Source: VRUE01 sp963822295 (GTDB lineage: Bacteria; Actinomycetota; Thermoleophilia; Solirubrobacterales; 70-9). From it: DNA of 64,000 nucleotides. Below are positions 8,700-17,488 of this stretch, piece after piece. The stretch is from NCBI GenBank assembly GCA_963822295.1, contig CAWGHD010000002.1:1612001-1676000 (forward strand). The letters run 5' to 3'. Position 1 is the stretch's first letter. Every line of letters begins with the position of its first letter. The notes below the pieces were generated by a model. It searched no databases and was not told the origin of the DNA. It was given only the letters and a program-made list of their open reading frames with translations. The translations under genes were made by a program, and so were the position numbers.

Positions 8700-8968
8700 T
8701 AGCCGAAGAGACGCTTGAGGGTGTCGGCATCCTCGATCGGCCGGCTGGGGCGATCCTCGAGGTGGACCCGCACGCCGACGTCGCTGGGCATGAGGCGATC
8801 GAGGCGGGCGGCTCCGCTGGCGAGCTCGTCGAGCGCCTCGAGCTGCCGGAAGTCGTCCGGATGAAGGATCACCGAATGGTCCTCGTGATAGCGGGTGACA
8901 CGGGTCGCGATGCCCCGACTCGGTCGGGGGAGGCGCACCTCATTGGCTGTGACTCGGTTCGTCTCCAT
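8699..8968 (-). CDS. Possible Phd/YefM-like antitoxin, first gene of a TA-like pair
   Basis: The product has 89 residues from ATG at 8968, which has a GAGG 6-7 nt upstream; an upstream in-frame ATG at 9007 has no such signal. The segment VTRYHEDHSVILHPDDFRQLEAL resembles the 'HhepVVILspeDfexL' region of Phd/YefM antitoxins, and the rest is a charged tail ending in DADTLKRLFG. It overlaps the next gene by one base. The assignment rests on size, order and weak similarity, so it is tentative. Confidence 0.45.
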   Translation of the reverse strand: METNRVTANEVRLPRPSRGIATRVTRYHEDHSVILHPDDFRQLEALDELASGAARLDRLMPSDVGVRVHLEDRPSRPIEDADTLKRLFG

Positions 8969-9052
8969 GCTGGCCTCAGGCAGAGTATCGCAGTTGTCGG
9001 ACGACATTCAGGGGACCCGACGACATTTTCCATTTGCCAGTAGCCATTTGGG

Positions 9053-9832
9053 CTAGCCGTTCTCGGCCCGCTCCAACGCCGCGTGGGTCTCCGCCGAGAG
9101 GCCGGGGTCGCCGAGGCTGACCTCCGGTGGGAGCTCGACATGGAGGTCGTCGGAGGGGTCGAGGCGGGCGCGCAGGTGCGCCGGGCGCGAGTCGAGGACG
9201 TGGCCGCCGCGCTCACGGGCGTCGTCGATGAAGTGCAGGTGGTAGCCGGCGACCTCGATGCCCTCGGCGTAGTCGGGGAAGCGGAAGCCCAGCATGGTCC
9301 CGCTGACGTCCTCGAGTTCGAACTCGTGCTGTTCGGCGACGACCTCGGTCAGCGGCCTGTAGGGCGGGCTCTGGCGCGGGACCGAGCGTGCGTGGACCAG
9401 CTCGAAGCTGCCGTCGAGCCGGATCGCGCAGGTCGAGGCGCCCACCGGGACCAGCTCGTCGAGCCGGGTGAGGAGCCCGGCGTGCGTCAGGGGGCCGTCG
9501 ATCTCCGCCTCGACCGCCGGCTCGAAGCGGGTGACGACCGCGAACGGCGTCCTCTCCTCCGGGCCCACCGGGTGGATGCGACCGTCCACGTCGGCCCGGT
9601 GGAAGCCGCCGTCGAGCGCGATCATCTCGCCGTCGAGGCCGTTGAGGGTGCCGAGGCCGAGGTCGCCGTGCTCGGCCAGCTCGGCAAAGCTGAGGTCGCC
9701 GTCGTAGGCGCCGTCGAGCAGGGCGCCGATCGTCGAGGCCTGGAAGAGGACGTGAGGCTCGCGCCCGGCGTGCAGTTCCTCCTGGCGCATCGTCTCGACG
9801 TGCAGGGCCCGGATCCAGCGCTCGTCGAGCAT
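9053..9832 (-). CDS. budA: Alpha-acetolactate decarboxylase
   Basis: The enzyme converts (S)-2-acetolactate to (R)-acetoin, part of overflow and pH-balancing metabolism. The 259-residue protein matches the family in length. It shows QASTIGALLDG near residue 32, the signature GLGTLNGLDGEMIALDG near 60-76, and the zinc-binding region GYHLHFIDDARERGGHVLD, with the two histidines of HLH and the one of GGH expected as ligands. The acetolactate synthase that makes its substrate is not next to it. It starts at ATG 9832, divergent from a small secreted protein. Confidence 0.9.
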   Translation of the reverse strand: MLDERWIRALHVETMRQEELHAGREPHVLFQASTIGALLDGAYDGDLSFAELAEHGDLGLGTLNGLDGEMIALDGGFHRADVDGRIHPVGPEERTPFAVVTRFEPAVEAEIDGPLTHAGLLTRLDELVPVGASTCAIRLDGSFELVHARSVPRQSPPYRPLTEVVAEQHEFELEDVSGTMLGFRFPDYAEGIEVAGYHLHFIDDARERGGHVLDSRPAHLRARLDPSDDLHVELPPEVSLGDPGLSAETHAALERAENG

Positions 9833-9887
9833 CGGCAGAGTCTTCCAGGCGCCCCGACGGTTCGGAAAACTCGAGCAATCGCATGTT

Positions 9888-9893
9888 TAGAAT
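9888..9893 (+). promoter_or_regulatory. Candidate -10 box for a leaderless transcript
   Basis: TAGAAT lies in an AT-rich patch only 6 nt before the ATG at 9900, which would give an mRNA starting at or near the start codon. Leaderless genes are common in actinobacteria. No good -35 box is seen at 16-18 bp. Confidence 0.35.
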
Positions 9894-9899
9894 CGCGCA

Positions 9900-10238
9900 A
9901 TGCGCCGCTCGCTCCCAGTCCTGGTCCTGGCCGTCGCCATGCTCCTGCCAATCGCGGCACCGGCGACGGCCGGTCCACCACCCCGCGGCCTCTACGAATG
10001 CACGATCAGCGGCGTCGGCCTCTTCGGCGACGTCAAGATCAAGAAGGACAACAAGTACGAACGCTTCGGGAAAACCGGGAAATTCACCTCCAACGGTCGG
10101 AACATCAAGTTCACGACCGGCCCCTTCAAGGGCTACAAGGGCAAATGGGAGAAAAGCGACACGACCCCGGTGATCTACGAGATCGAACTGGAGAACCCGG
10201 TCGACGAAGGGTTCACCAGCATCTACTGCACGAAATAG
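9900..10238 (+). CDS. Small secreted protein of unknown function
   Basis: The product has 112 residues. A clear signal peptide (MRRSLPVLVLAVAMLLPIAA, then a likely cleavage after PATA) is followed by about 87 basic residues with two cysteines (in LYECTI and the C-terminal IYCTK) that could form a disulfide. The mature part is Lys/Gly/Thr-rich and probably all beta. I do not recognise a family. It is divergent from budA. Confidence 0.7.
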   Translation: MRRSLPVLVLAVAMLLPIAAPATAGPPPRGLYECTISGVGLFGDVKIKKDNKYERFGKTGKFTSNGRNIKFTTGPFKGYKGKWEKSDTTPVIYEIELENPVDEGFTSIYCTK

Positions 10239-10295
10239 CAGTCCGGGCGAGGGCCGCGCCCCGGCCGACGGGCCGACCCTGTTAATCATCAGGGC

Positions 10296-11182
<887 letters not shown>

Positions 11183-11186
<4 letters not shown>

Positions 11187-11990
11187 TGGAGGCGAGCGGC
11201 GGGCCGGCGGAGGCGCGGGAGATGCGGCGGCTGGAACCGGCGGCGATCGCCGGCGTGATGAGCCGCGAGCTCGCCAACTTCCGCACCTACTGGAAGGGGA
11301 CGACCTTCTCCAGCGTCCTCGAACCGATCGTTTACCTGCTCGCCTTCGGCCTCGGGCTGAGCGCCACCCTCGTCGACGAGGTCGACGGCGTCCCCTACAT
11401 CGAGTTCGTCGGCACCGGGATGGTGGCGACCGCGGTGATCTTCTCCAGCGCCCTGCCCTCGATGTTCGGCACCTTCGTCAAGCACCGCTTCCAGAACACC
11501 TACGAAGCGATCCTGGCGGCGCCGGTCGACGTCGAGGAGCTGGTCACCGCCGAGATGCTCTGGATCGGGGTCCGCTCCGGCGTCTACGGCTGCACCCCGC
11601 TGCTCGTCACGATCGCCTTCGGCCTCGACCCCGCGCCGGGCATGCTGCTGGTGCCGGTCTTCTGCTTCGTGACCGCGCTCGGCTTCGCCGGATTCGGCGT
11701 CGCGATGGCGGCCACCGTCGCCAAGATCGACCAGTTCAACTACGTGACCGCGCTCTTCGTCACGCCGCTCTTCCTCGTCGCCGGCACCTTCTTCCCGATC
11801 GACGGGCTGCCCGGAGGGGATCCAGATCGTCGCCCAGCTCAACCCGCTGCTGCAGCTTGTCGAACTGGTCCGCGGCGGCGCCTTCGGCTTCGAGGCCGTG
11901 GACATCGCCCGCTTCGCCTTCCTGCTGGTCTTCGCGACGGTGATGTGGCGGATCGCCTGCGCCCGCATGTCCAAGCGCCTGATCGATTAG
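11183..11990 (+). pseudogene. ABC-2 type exporter permease with an apparent +1 frameshift
   Basis: The first 210 residues read as a NodJ/DrrB-like permease with several membrane spans and end at FFPIDGLP. From about 11813 the original frame turns into Arg/Pro-rich nonsense. One frame over, the sequence resumes with EGIQIVAQLNPLLQLVELVR and finishes RMSKRLID followed by TAG at 11988-11990, exactly as expected for the family. One extra G in CCCGGAGGGG at 11811-11819 explains it. Either the gene is inactivated in this strain or this is a sequencing or assembly error. It overlaps the ATPase gene by 4 bp. Confidence 0.85.
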
Positions 11991-12006
11991 CGCCAGCCGC
12001 CCTCGG

Positions 12007-12055
12007 AAATCCCATCAGGTTCACCATGCAATACATGGCAAACGTGATGGGATTT
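12007..12055. repeat. 49-bp near-perfect hairpin, AT-richer than surroundings
   Basis: Two 22-nt arms (AAATCCCATCA... and ...TGATGGGATTT) pair with three mismatches around a 5-nt loop CAATA; the inner arms are CCATG and CATGG. It lies 16 bp after the permease stop and about 60 bp past the SRP RNA 3' end, between convergent transcripts. It could be a bidirectional terminator, but there is no long T run. A mobile REP-like hairpin is the alternative. Confidence 0.6.
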
Positions 12056-12117
12056 GAAAATGGACCGTGCGCCCGCCTTCGAAGCGCGATCTCCGGGCGT
12101 GTCCACCTCATTTGGCT

Positions 12118-12216
12118 CAAGCCGGGCTCGCCTGCGGCACCCGCGGCATCCGCTTAAGGCTGCTTCCTTCCGGACCTGACCTGATTCGCGTGCCCACGTC
12201 GCGCAGGACCCGGCCG
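12118..12216 (-). ncRNA. ffs: Signal recognition particle RNA, small (4.5S) bacterial type
   Basis: On the minus strand the conserved core GGTCAGGTCCGGAAGGAAGC is present, followed by AGCC and a GATGCCGCGGGTGCCG segment that matches the 3' side of the E. coli 4.5S RNA pattern. The outer ends pair: GCCGGG with CCCGGC, and CCTGCG with CGCAGG. The single hairpin of about 97-99 nt lacks an Alu domain. The exact ends are estimated from the helix. This RNA binds Ffh to target membrane proteins. No gene is seen in 12217-12385 next to it. Confidence 0.93.
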
Positions 12217-12385
12217 TCAACGCCTCCTGCGGCGCACCGACCCCGAAGGCCGGCCCCTCAGAACGGAGTTCGGCCCCGCTAGAGCGGATTGCGGGTTACA
12301 GGGCACCGCTGATTCCCCGCCTAGCACGGTCCATGACGATCCTATCGGGCCGCGGGCGACGGCCGCGGCCATAGGATCGGATTCC

Positions 12386-13589
12386 TTGATCGAGGTCGAC
12401 ACCGCGTCCTTCTTCGTCATCGTCGTGATCGCCGCCGTGGCGGCGGTCACCGTGGCGATCGTCCCGCGCCGCTTCGCGCCCCCGGTCGTCGTCGTCGAGC
12501 TCCTGCTCGGCATCGTCGTCGGGCCGGAGGTCCTCGGCCTCGCCGAAACCGACGAATTCATCGACTTCTTCGCCAACCTCGGCCTCGGGATGCTCTTCTT
12601 CTTCGCCGGCTACGAGATCGACTTCGAGCGGGTCAGGGGGAGGCCGCTGAAGCTCGCCGGCGTGGGCTGGCTGCTCTCCGTCGCGCTCGCCTACGGGATC
12701 GGCGGCGCGCTCGCCGCGGCGGGGATCATCGTCTCCTTCCTCTACACCGGCTCGGCGATGGCGACGACCGCGATCGGGACGCTGATCCCGATCCTGCGCG
12801 ACAGCGGCGAGCTGAAGACGCGATTCGGCACCTACCTGCTGGCCGCCGGAGGCGTCGGCGAGTTCGGGCCGATCCTGCTGGTCACCCTGGTCCTCTCCAC
12901 CGGCAACCCGCTGCACGAGGCGGCGATCCTGGTCGCCTTCGTCGCACTCGCGATCGCCCTCGCCCTGGTCTCGGTGCGGCTGGCGTGGCGCGGCTGGCCG
13001 GCGCTCGAGCGGACCTTCGAGGCGAGCAGCCAGCTGGCGGTGCGGATCACCGTCGTCATGGTCTTCGGCCTCGTCCTGCTCGCCGGCGAGCTCGGCCTCG
13101 ACGTGCTGATCGGCGGCTTCGTCGCCGGGATGATCGTGCGGCTGGCGCTCCGGGGACAGGAGCTCCAGGTCTTCGAGTCGAAGCTGACCGCGGTCGGCTT
13201 CGGCTTCTTCGTCCCCTTCTTCTTCGTCACCAGCGGGATCGAGTTCGACCTCTCGGCGCTCGGCTCGGCCGCGGCGATCGCGAAGCTGGCGATGTTCTTC
13301 CTCCTCTTCCTGTTCGTCCGCGGCGTCCCGGCGATGTTGCTCTACCGCAGCGTGTTCGGCGCTCCGCGACCGCGCGGCCCTCGCCTTCTACTCGGCGACC
13401 GAGCTGCCGCTGGTGGTGGCGATCACGACGATCGCCGTCGAGTCGGGGCACATGGAGAGCTCAACCGCCGCGGGACTGGTCGGCGCGGCGATGCTCTCGA
13501 CTCTGGTCTTCCCCTTCGTCGGCCTGGCGCTGCGTCGGACGGACAGCGCCAGGCCGGACGAGGGGACTGCGGCTATCGCTTCCGGATGA
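12386..13589 (+). pseudogene. Cation/proton antiporter (CPA2, KefB/NhaP-like) with an apparent frameshift
   Basis: The product is a membrane exchanger of about 400 residues with 11-12 spans; the first 325 residues (to YRSVFG) read normally. After about 13357 the frame becomes Arg/Gly-rich. Shifting by one base restores LRDRAALAFYSATELPLVVA and ITTIAVESG..., the usual final helices, ending at TGA 13587-13589. One extra base within TTCGGCGC at 13355-13362 explains it. As with the ABC permease 1.5 kb upstream, this may be a true lesion or a base-calling error. The repaired end overlaps the convergent secreted-protein gene by 17 bp. Confidence 0.82.
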
Positions 13590-14580
13590 GCTTGCGGACC
13601 TTGTAGGCGGTCGCGGTGGTGCCGCCGGCGCGGACCTTCTCGCTGACGAGGAGCCGCTTGCGCTTGGCGACCTTGGCGCGGAACTTCGGCTTGACCCGGA
13701 GCACGACCTTGCGGGTCTTGCCGGAGCCGACCTTGACGGTGCGCTTCGTCGTCACCGGCTTGCGCTTGCGCAGCAGGCCCTGGGCGGTGATCCGACAGCT
13801 CGTGCCGATCGTCTTCGGACACTTGACCCTGACCATCAGGCGCTTGCCCTTGTTGAGGACGACGGCCGTGTTCGCGAGGCCGGCGCTGAACAGCGAGAGC
13901 AGCCGCGAGGAGCGCAGGGAATCGCGCCCGTCGCCGCCGTTGCCGTTGCCGGCACCGCCGGCGCCGACCGGGGTCAGGCCGACGCTGTCGTAGTCGGACG
14001 TGCCGCTGACCAGGACGCTGGTGCCGGTCGTGTAGCGGGTGACGATCCGGATCCGGTAGCTGTCCCCCTGCGTCAGCGTGACCGCCTTGATCTGCCCTGC
14101 GGGCACGGGCCTCCAGGTGTCGGCCCCGGCCACGGTGGCCGGCCCGATCACGGTCGGCCCGGCGCCGCCGGAGCTCATGTTGAGCAACTGGACCGAGTAC
14201 TCGGCCGAGTTGCCCTCGACCGCGAGCAGCTGGTCGACGCTGGACCGGCGGTTAAGGGTGACCTGGCGTGCGCTCGTGTTGCCGGCATAGACGAACGAGG
14301 GGCTTTCCCAGACGCTGGTCGAGGTGCCGGCGACCGCGGTGGCCCCGACGACCCCGGTGAAGGCGGTGGAGAGGTAGCCGTCCCCGTCGGCGCCGCCCAC
14401 GGGCACGAAGGCGTTGGTGACCGTCGGGCAGACGACCGGTGCGATGCACGAGCCGTCGAATGAGGCGCTGCTCGTCCAGTCGTTCTCGTCGGCCCCCGCG
14501 GGTGTCGCGAAGGCCGCGCAGAAGCAGAGCGCGCAGGCCGCGAGCGCTGCGAGCTGGCGCGAGAATGGGAACCGGGTCAT
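13573..14580 (-). CDS. Secreted protein with Lys/Arg-rich C-terminal beta domain
   Basis: The product has 335 residues from ATG at 14580, preceded by a good site (AAAGGAG). The signal peptide is followed by a Thr/Ser/Gly-rich beta region with a cysteine pair (CIAPVVC), a Gly/Asn linker, and a basic domain (LMVRVKCPK...KTRKVVLRVKPKFRAKV) of a type that is very frequent in secreted proteins of Solirubrobacterales. It probably sits outside the cell or in the wall. The function is unknown. Confidence 0.72.
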   Translation of the reverse strand: MTRFPFSRQLAALAACALCFCAAFATPAGADENDWTSSASFDGSCIAPVVCPTVTNAFVPVGGADGDGYLSTAFTGVVGATAVAGTSTSVWESPSFVYAGNTSARQVTLNRRSSVDQLLAVEGNSAEYSVQLLNMSSGGAGPTVIGPATVAGADTWRPVPAGQIKAVTLTQGDSYRIRIVTRYTTGTSVLVSGTSDYDSVGLTPVGAGGAGNGNGGDGRDSLRSSRLLSLFSAGLANTAVVLNKGKRLMVRVKCPKTIGTSCRITAQGLLRKRKPVTTKRTVKVGSGKTRKVVLRVKPKFRAKVAKRKRLLVSEKVRAGGTTATAYKVRKLIRKR

Positions 14581-14665
14581 TGGTCTGCTCCTTTGATCGA
14601 CGGGCCCGCCCGGTGGAGCGGGCCGAGCAATCAGGTACCCGGCCTCTACCTAAAACTATGGACCC

Positions 14666-14682
14666 CTGGACGAATGGTCCAG
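14666..14682 (-). terminator. Weak hairpin after the NHL-repeat gene
   Basis: CTGGAC and GTCCAG form a 6-bp stem with a 5-nt loop, 33 bp after the NHL gene stop. The downstream strand has only a broken T tract (TAGTTTTAG), so intrinsic termination is doubtful. Confidence 0.25.
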
Positions 14683-14714
14683 ATCTCCGCACCGGCGCGG
14701 TCGCGGCGTGCGGC

Positions 14715-15962
14715 TCAGAGCCGGTGGCAGGCGGGGAGGCTCGCCGGGGCGCAGCGCGGCGGCGCCCAGGCCTCACGGATTTCGGCGATCGCAGCGGCGG
14801 CCGGCCCGTCGTCGATCTTCTTGCCGGCGAGCGCCTCGAGCGCGGCGGTCGCCGCGCCGAGCTGCCCGCAGGCGGCGCTCTCGGCGCCGCGGGCGAGGCT
14901 CCGCTGCGCGGCGCCGAGCTTGGCCGTGAGGCTTCTCTCGATCCCGTGCGGCAGACCCAGCTCCTCGACCGACCCGATCACGTCGGCGACGGTGGGAGGC
15001 GGCTCGTCTGCGCTGAACGCCTGGACGCGGCTGTTCGGGTCGCTCTCGACCACGTAGACGGTCTCCTGGGAGTCGACCGCGAGCCCGAAGACGAATTCGA
15101 ACTGGCCGTCGCCCGCGCCCTGCGAGCCCCAGGCGGTCAGGAAGGCGGCGGTGGGATCGAAGACCGCGATCCGGCTGTTGCCGGTGTCGGCGACGTAGAC
15201 CCGGTCCTCGCCTCCGACCGCGACGGCGGTGGGGGTGTTGAACTGGCCGTCGCCCGAGCCGAAGCCGCCCCATTTGCCGAGAAATGCGCCGGTGGAGGAG
15301 AACTTCTGGATCCGGTTGTTCCCGGTGTCGGCGACGTAGACGTTGCTGAGGTGATCGGTGTCGAGGTCGAAAGGAGTGTCGAACTGGGAGTTTCCCGATC
15401 CGAAGCGGCCCCATTTGCCGAGGAAGGCGCCGTCGGCGCCGAACTTCTGGATCCGGTTGTTGTCGGTGTCGGCGACGTAGACGTTGTCCAGCCCGTTCAC
15501 GGCGACGTCGAAGGGGTGCCGGAACTGGCCGTTGCCGGCACCCGAGGCGCCCCAGGACCGGAGGAAGGCGCCGGATGGGCCGAAGACCGCGATCCGGTTG
15601 TTGTTCGTGTCGGCGACGTAGACGTTGTCTTGGGAGTCGACGGCGACGCCAAGGGGGGCGTTGAGCTGACCGGGCCCCGAGCCGAGGCTGCCGAAGCTGC
15701 TGACGAACGCCCCGCATGGGTCGAAGACCTGAATCCGGTGGTTGAAGGCGTCGGCGACGTAGACGTTGTCCTGCGAGTCGGTCGCCGCCCCGCGGGGGAA
15801 TTCGAATTGGCCCTTGGCCGGCCCGGGGCCGCCCCACTTCGTGACGTAGTCGAAGGACGCCGGCGCGGGCGTCGCGATCACGAGCACGAGTGCGGTCACG
15901 AGCAGGCCGGCGCCGGCGGCGAGGCGGGCGTGGACGCGGCGATGATCGCTCTTTCGGGACAT
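14715..15962 (-). CDS. Secreted NHL-repeat beta-propeller protein
   Basis: The product has about 415 residues from ATG at 15962 (a second in-frame ATG at 15992 is possible). After a signal peptide ending near TPAPAS there are six NHL-type blades of about 47 residues, each with a VYVADTxNNRIxxF core and a GxGxGQF start, which together form a six-bladed propeller. The last 90 residues are helical with three cysteines. Such proteins bind proteins, sugars or RNA, and no catalytic motif is seen. It is extracellular or periplasmic by its signal peptide. Confidence 0.82.
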   Translation of the reverse strand: MSRKSDHRRVHARLAAGAGLLVTALVLVIATPAPASFDYVTKWGGPGPAKGQFEFPRGAATDSQDNVYVADAFNHRIQVFDPCGAFVSSFGSLGSGPGQLNAPLGVAVDSQDNVYVADTNNNRIAVFGPSGAFLRSWGASGAGNGQFRHPFDVAVNGLDNVYVADTDNNRIQKFGADGAFLGKWGRFGSGNSQFDTPFDLDTDHLSNVYVADTGNNRIQKFSSTGAFLGKWGGFGSGDGQFNTPTAVAVGGEDRVYVADTGNSRIAVFDPTAAFLTAWGSQGAGDGQFEFVFGLAVDSQETVYVVESDPNSRVQAFSADEPPPTVADVIGSVEELGLPHGIERSLTAKLGAAQRSLARGAESAACGQLGAATAALEALAGKKIDDGPAAAAIAEIREAWAPPRCAPASLPACHRL

Positions 15963-16090
15963 ATCGGCCCGTCTAGCTGTACAGGGCGCCAATGCTCAAA
16001 TTCCCCGCACTAGCCGCATGTCCGGGTGCGGCCTCATCAAAAGGCGTGACCCCCGTGCCTGGCGACGAGCGGGCTTATGATCCGCACCTC

Positions 16091-16162
16091 GGGCGCGTAG
16101 CTCAGTGGGAGAGCGCTCGCTTCACACGCGAGAGGTCGCTGGTTCGAAACCAGCCGCGCCCA
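16091..16162 (+). tRNA. tRNA-Val, anticodon CAC
   Basis: A 72-nt cloverleaf: acceptor GGGCGCG pairs with CGCGCCC, discriminator A at 16162. The anticodon stem CTCGC/GCGAG holds loop TTCACAC, so the anticodon is CAC. The T arm is GCTGG TTCGAAA CCAGC. CCA is not encoded. Its 3' half is the insertion point of the genomic island. Confidence 0.97.
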
Positions 16163-16163
16163 T
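16137..16163 (+). other. attL: tRNA-Val 3' end used as the island attachment core
   Basis: These 27 bp (T arm and 3' acceptor, core GGTTCGAAACCAGCC) recur identically at 36422-36448 and with one mismatch at 27194-27220. An integrase gene follows directly. This is the classical arrangement of a tRNA-borne attachment site that is restored after insertion. Confidence 0.85.
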
Positions 16164-16429
16164 GCAAAGCGTTTGGCCAAGCCAAATCGCAACACGAGGA
16201 AACCCCAGTCGTTCAAAACCAGTCGCAGCCTTCTCCTGCGGTTCGAACGGGCCAGGCTCGAAAACGGGAAGACAAACAGGCAGAGAGTGGATTCGAGCGA
16301 AGCGGTCAAGCTGGGGCCGATGCAGCTGAGGCCTAGCTGGACATCCAGTTCGTGGCCGCGAAGTCGCTAGCGCTCCCACAACTCGACGCCGCCCCAGCTC
16401 GGTTCCTCGATCAGGCCGAGGAGCTACGA

Positions 16430-17473
16430 ATGGGACTAAGCAACGAGCAGTTGATCTGCGAGGCAGTCGAATGCAACCACGCCGGCGTCGGGCGCTCGAC
16501 CCTCAGGCGCTACCGAGAGCACCTCGGGCACTTCTCGCAGTACCTCTCGAGCGCGTACGGGTCGGACTTCTATGGCGCCAACAAGAAGCAGGTCCGGCTC
16601 TTCATGGGGCACCTGGAAGGCAAAGGAGGCGCCAAGCCGGACCCCGTCCGCCTGCGCTGTGATTGGTGCAAGGCACGCGGCTACCCGGACGGGCGCGAGG
16701 GATCCGGCTGGTCGCCCTCCTACCGCAAGAGCTATCTCTCCGCGCTGCGTTTCCTCTACCACCACTTCCAGGCCGACGATGAGCTTCCAGACATCGACCC
16801 GACCGTCCTCGAGTCGGCACCGCGGGTCACCGTGCGGCGCGGATACACCCCGAGCAAGGCCGACATCAAGAAGCTGCTCGAGACGCCGGGTCCTCCCCGC
16901 TCGCTGCTCCTCGTGCACTGGCTCTTCTATGCGCCGTCGCGGCGGGCGACCTACGCCCATGCCCGCTGGTCTGACATCAACCTCGACACCGCGGAGTGGG
17001 AAGTCGTCGGCAAGAACAGCAAGGTGGATGTTTTTCCGCTCGCGCCGCCACTGATCCGTGCCTTCCGCGTCTACCGGCGCTGGCAGCTCGCCGAGGCAGA
17101 GCACCGGCTGGAGATGCACGACGCGCTGAGCATTCCGGAGACCGCCTACGTGCTGATGACCCGAAACGGGAAACCGGTGAGCCCGACGACGGTCACCAAG
17201 CTGGCGACCTGGCACGGGATCCGCGCTGGCGTCGGCCTGAAGAAGGCAACGCCCGGCATCGACTCCGTCAACGGCATGACCTCGAGGGTTACGCCGCGCT
17301 GCTTCCGGCGTGCCTGGGCGACGATCGCCCTGAACAACGAGAAGAACCCGACTCCGATCGATGTCGTCTCGGAGGTGCTGCGGCACAAAGACATCGCGAC
17401 GACGCGCCGCCATTACGCACCAACGAAGTCGGATCGGGCTCGCGCCGCCGTGATTGGGATGAATCTGAGGTAG
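16430..17473 (+). CDS. Tyrosine site-specific integrase
   Basis: This is the recombinase expected to insert and excise the island at the tRNA-Val gene. It has 347 residues from ATG at 16430, which has GAGGAG 6 nt upstream; a GTG at 16352 would add 26 residues. The N-terminal SAM-like core-binding domain is at residues 1-150, with a CDWCKARG segment that could bind zinc. The C-terminal catalytic domain has the first Arg in SRRATYAHARWSD, an RCFRRAW box where most relatives have HxLRH, then VLRHKDIATTRRHY with the nucleophile Tyr329. The atypical box still keeps the second Arg. The gene sits 270 bp from attL. Confidence 0.88.
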   Translation: MGLSNEQLICEAVECNHAGVGRSTLRRYREHLGHFSQYLSSAYGSDFYGANKKQVRLFMGHLEGKGGAKPDPVRLRCDWCKARGYPDGREGSGWSPSYRKSYLSALRFLYHHFQADDELPDIDPTVLESAPRVTVRRGYTPSKADIKKLLETPGPPRSLLLVHWLFYAPSRRATYAHARWSDINLDTAEWEVVGKNSKVDVFPLAPPLIRAFRVYRRWQLAEAEHRLEMHDALSIPETAYVLMTRNGKPVSPTTVTKLATWHGIRAGVGLKKATPGIDSVNGMTSRVTPRCFRRAWATIALNNEKNPTPIDVVSEVLRHKDIATTRRHYAPTKSDRARAAVIGMNLR

Positions 17474-17488
17474 CCGCGGCCGAGAGCC

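Noticed and set aside
11811..11819. Programmed ribosomal frameshift in the permease gene
   Set aside because: No slippery heptamer or obvious downstream pseudoknot; the family is encoded in one frame elsewhere, so an indel is simpler.
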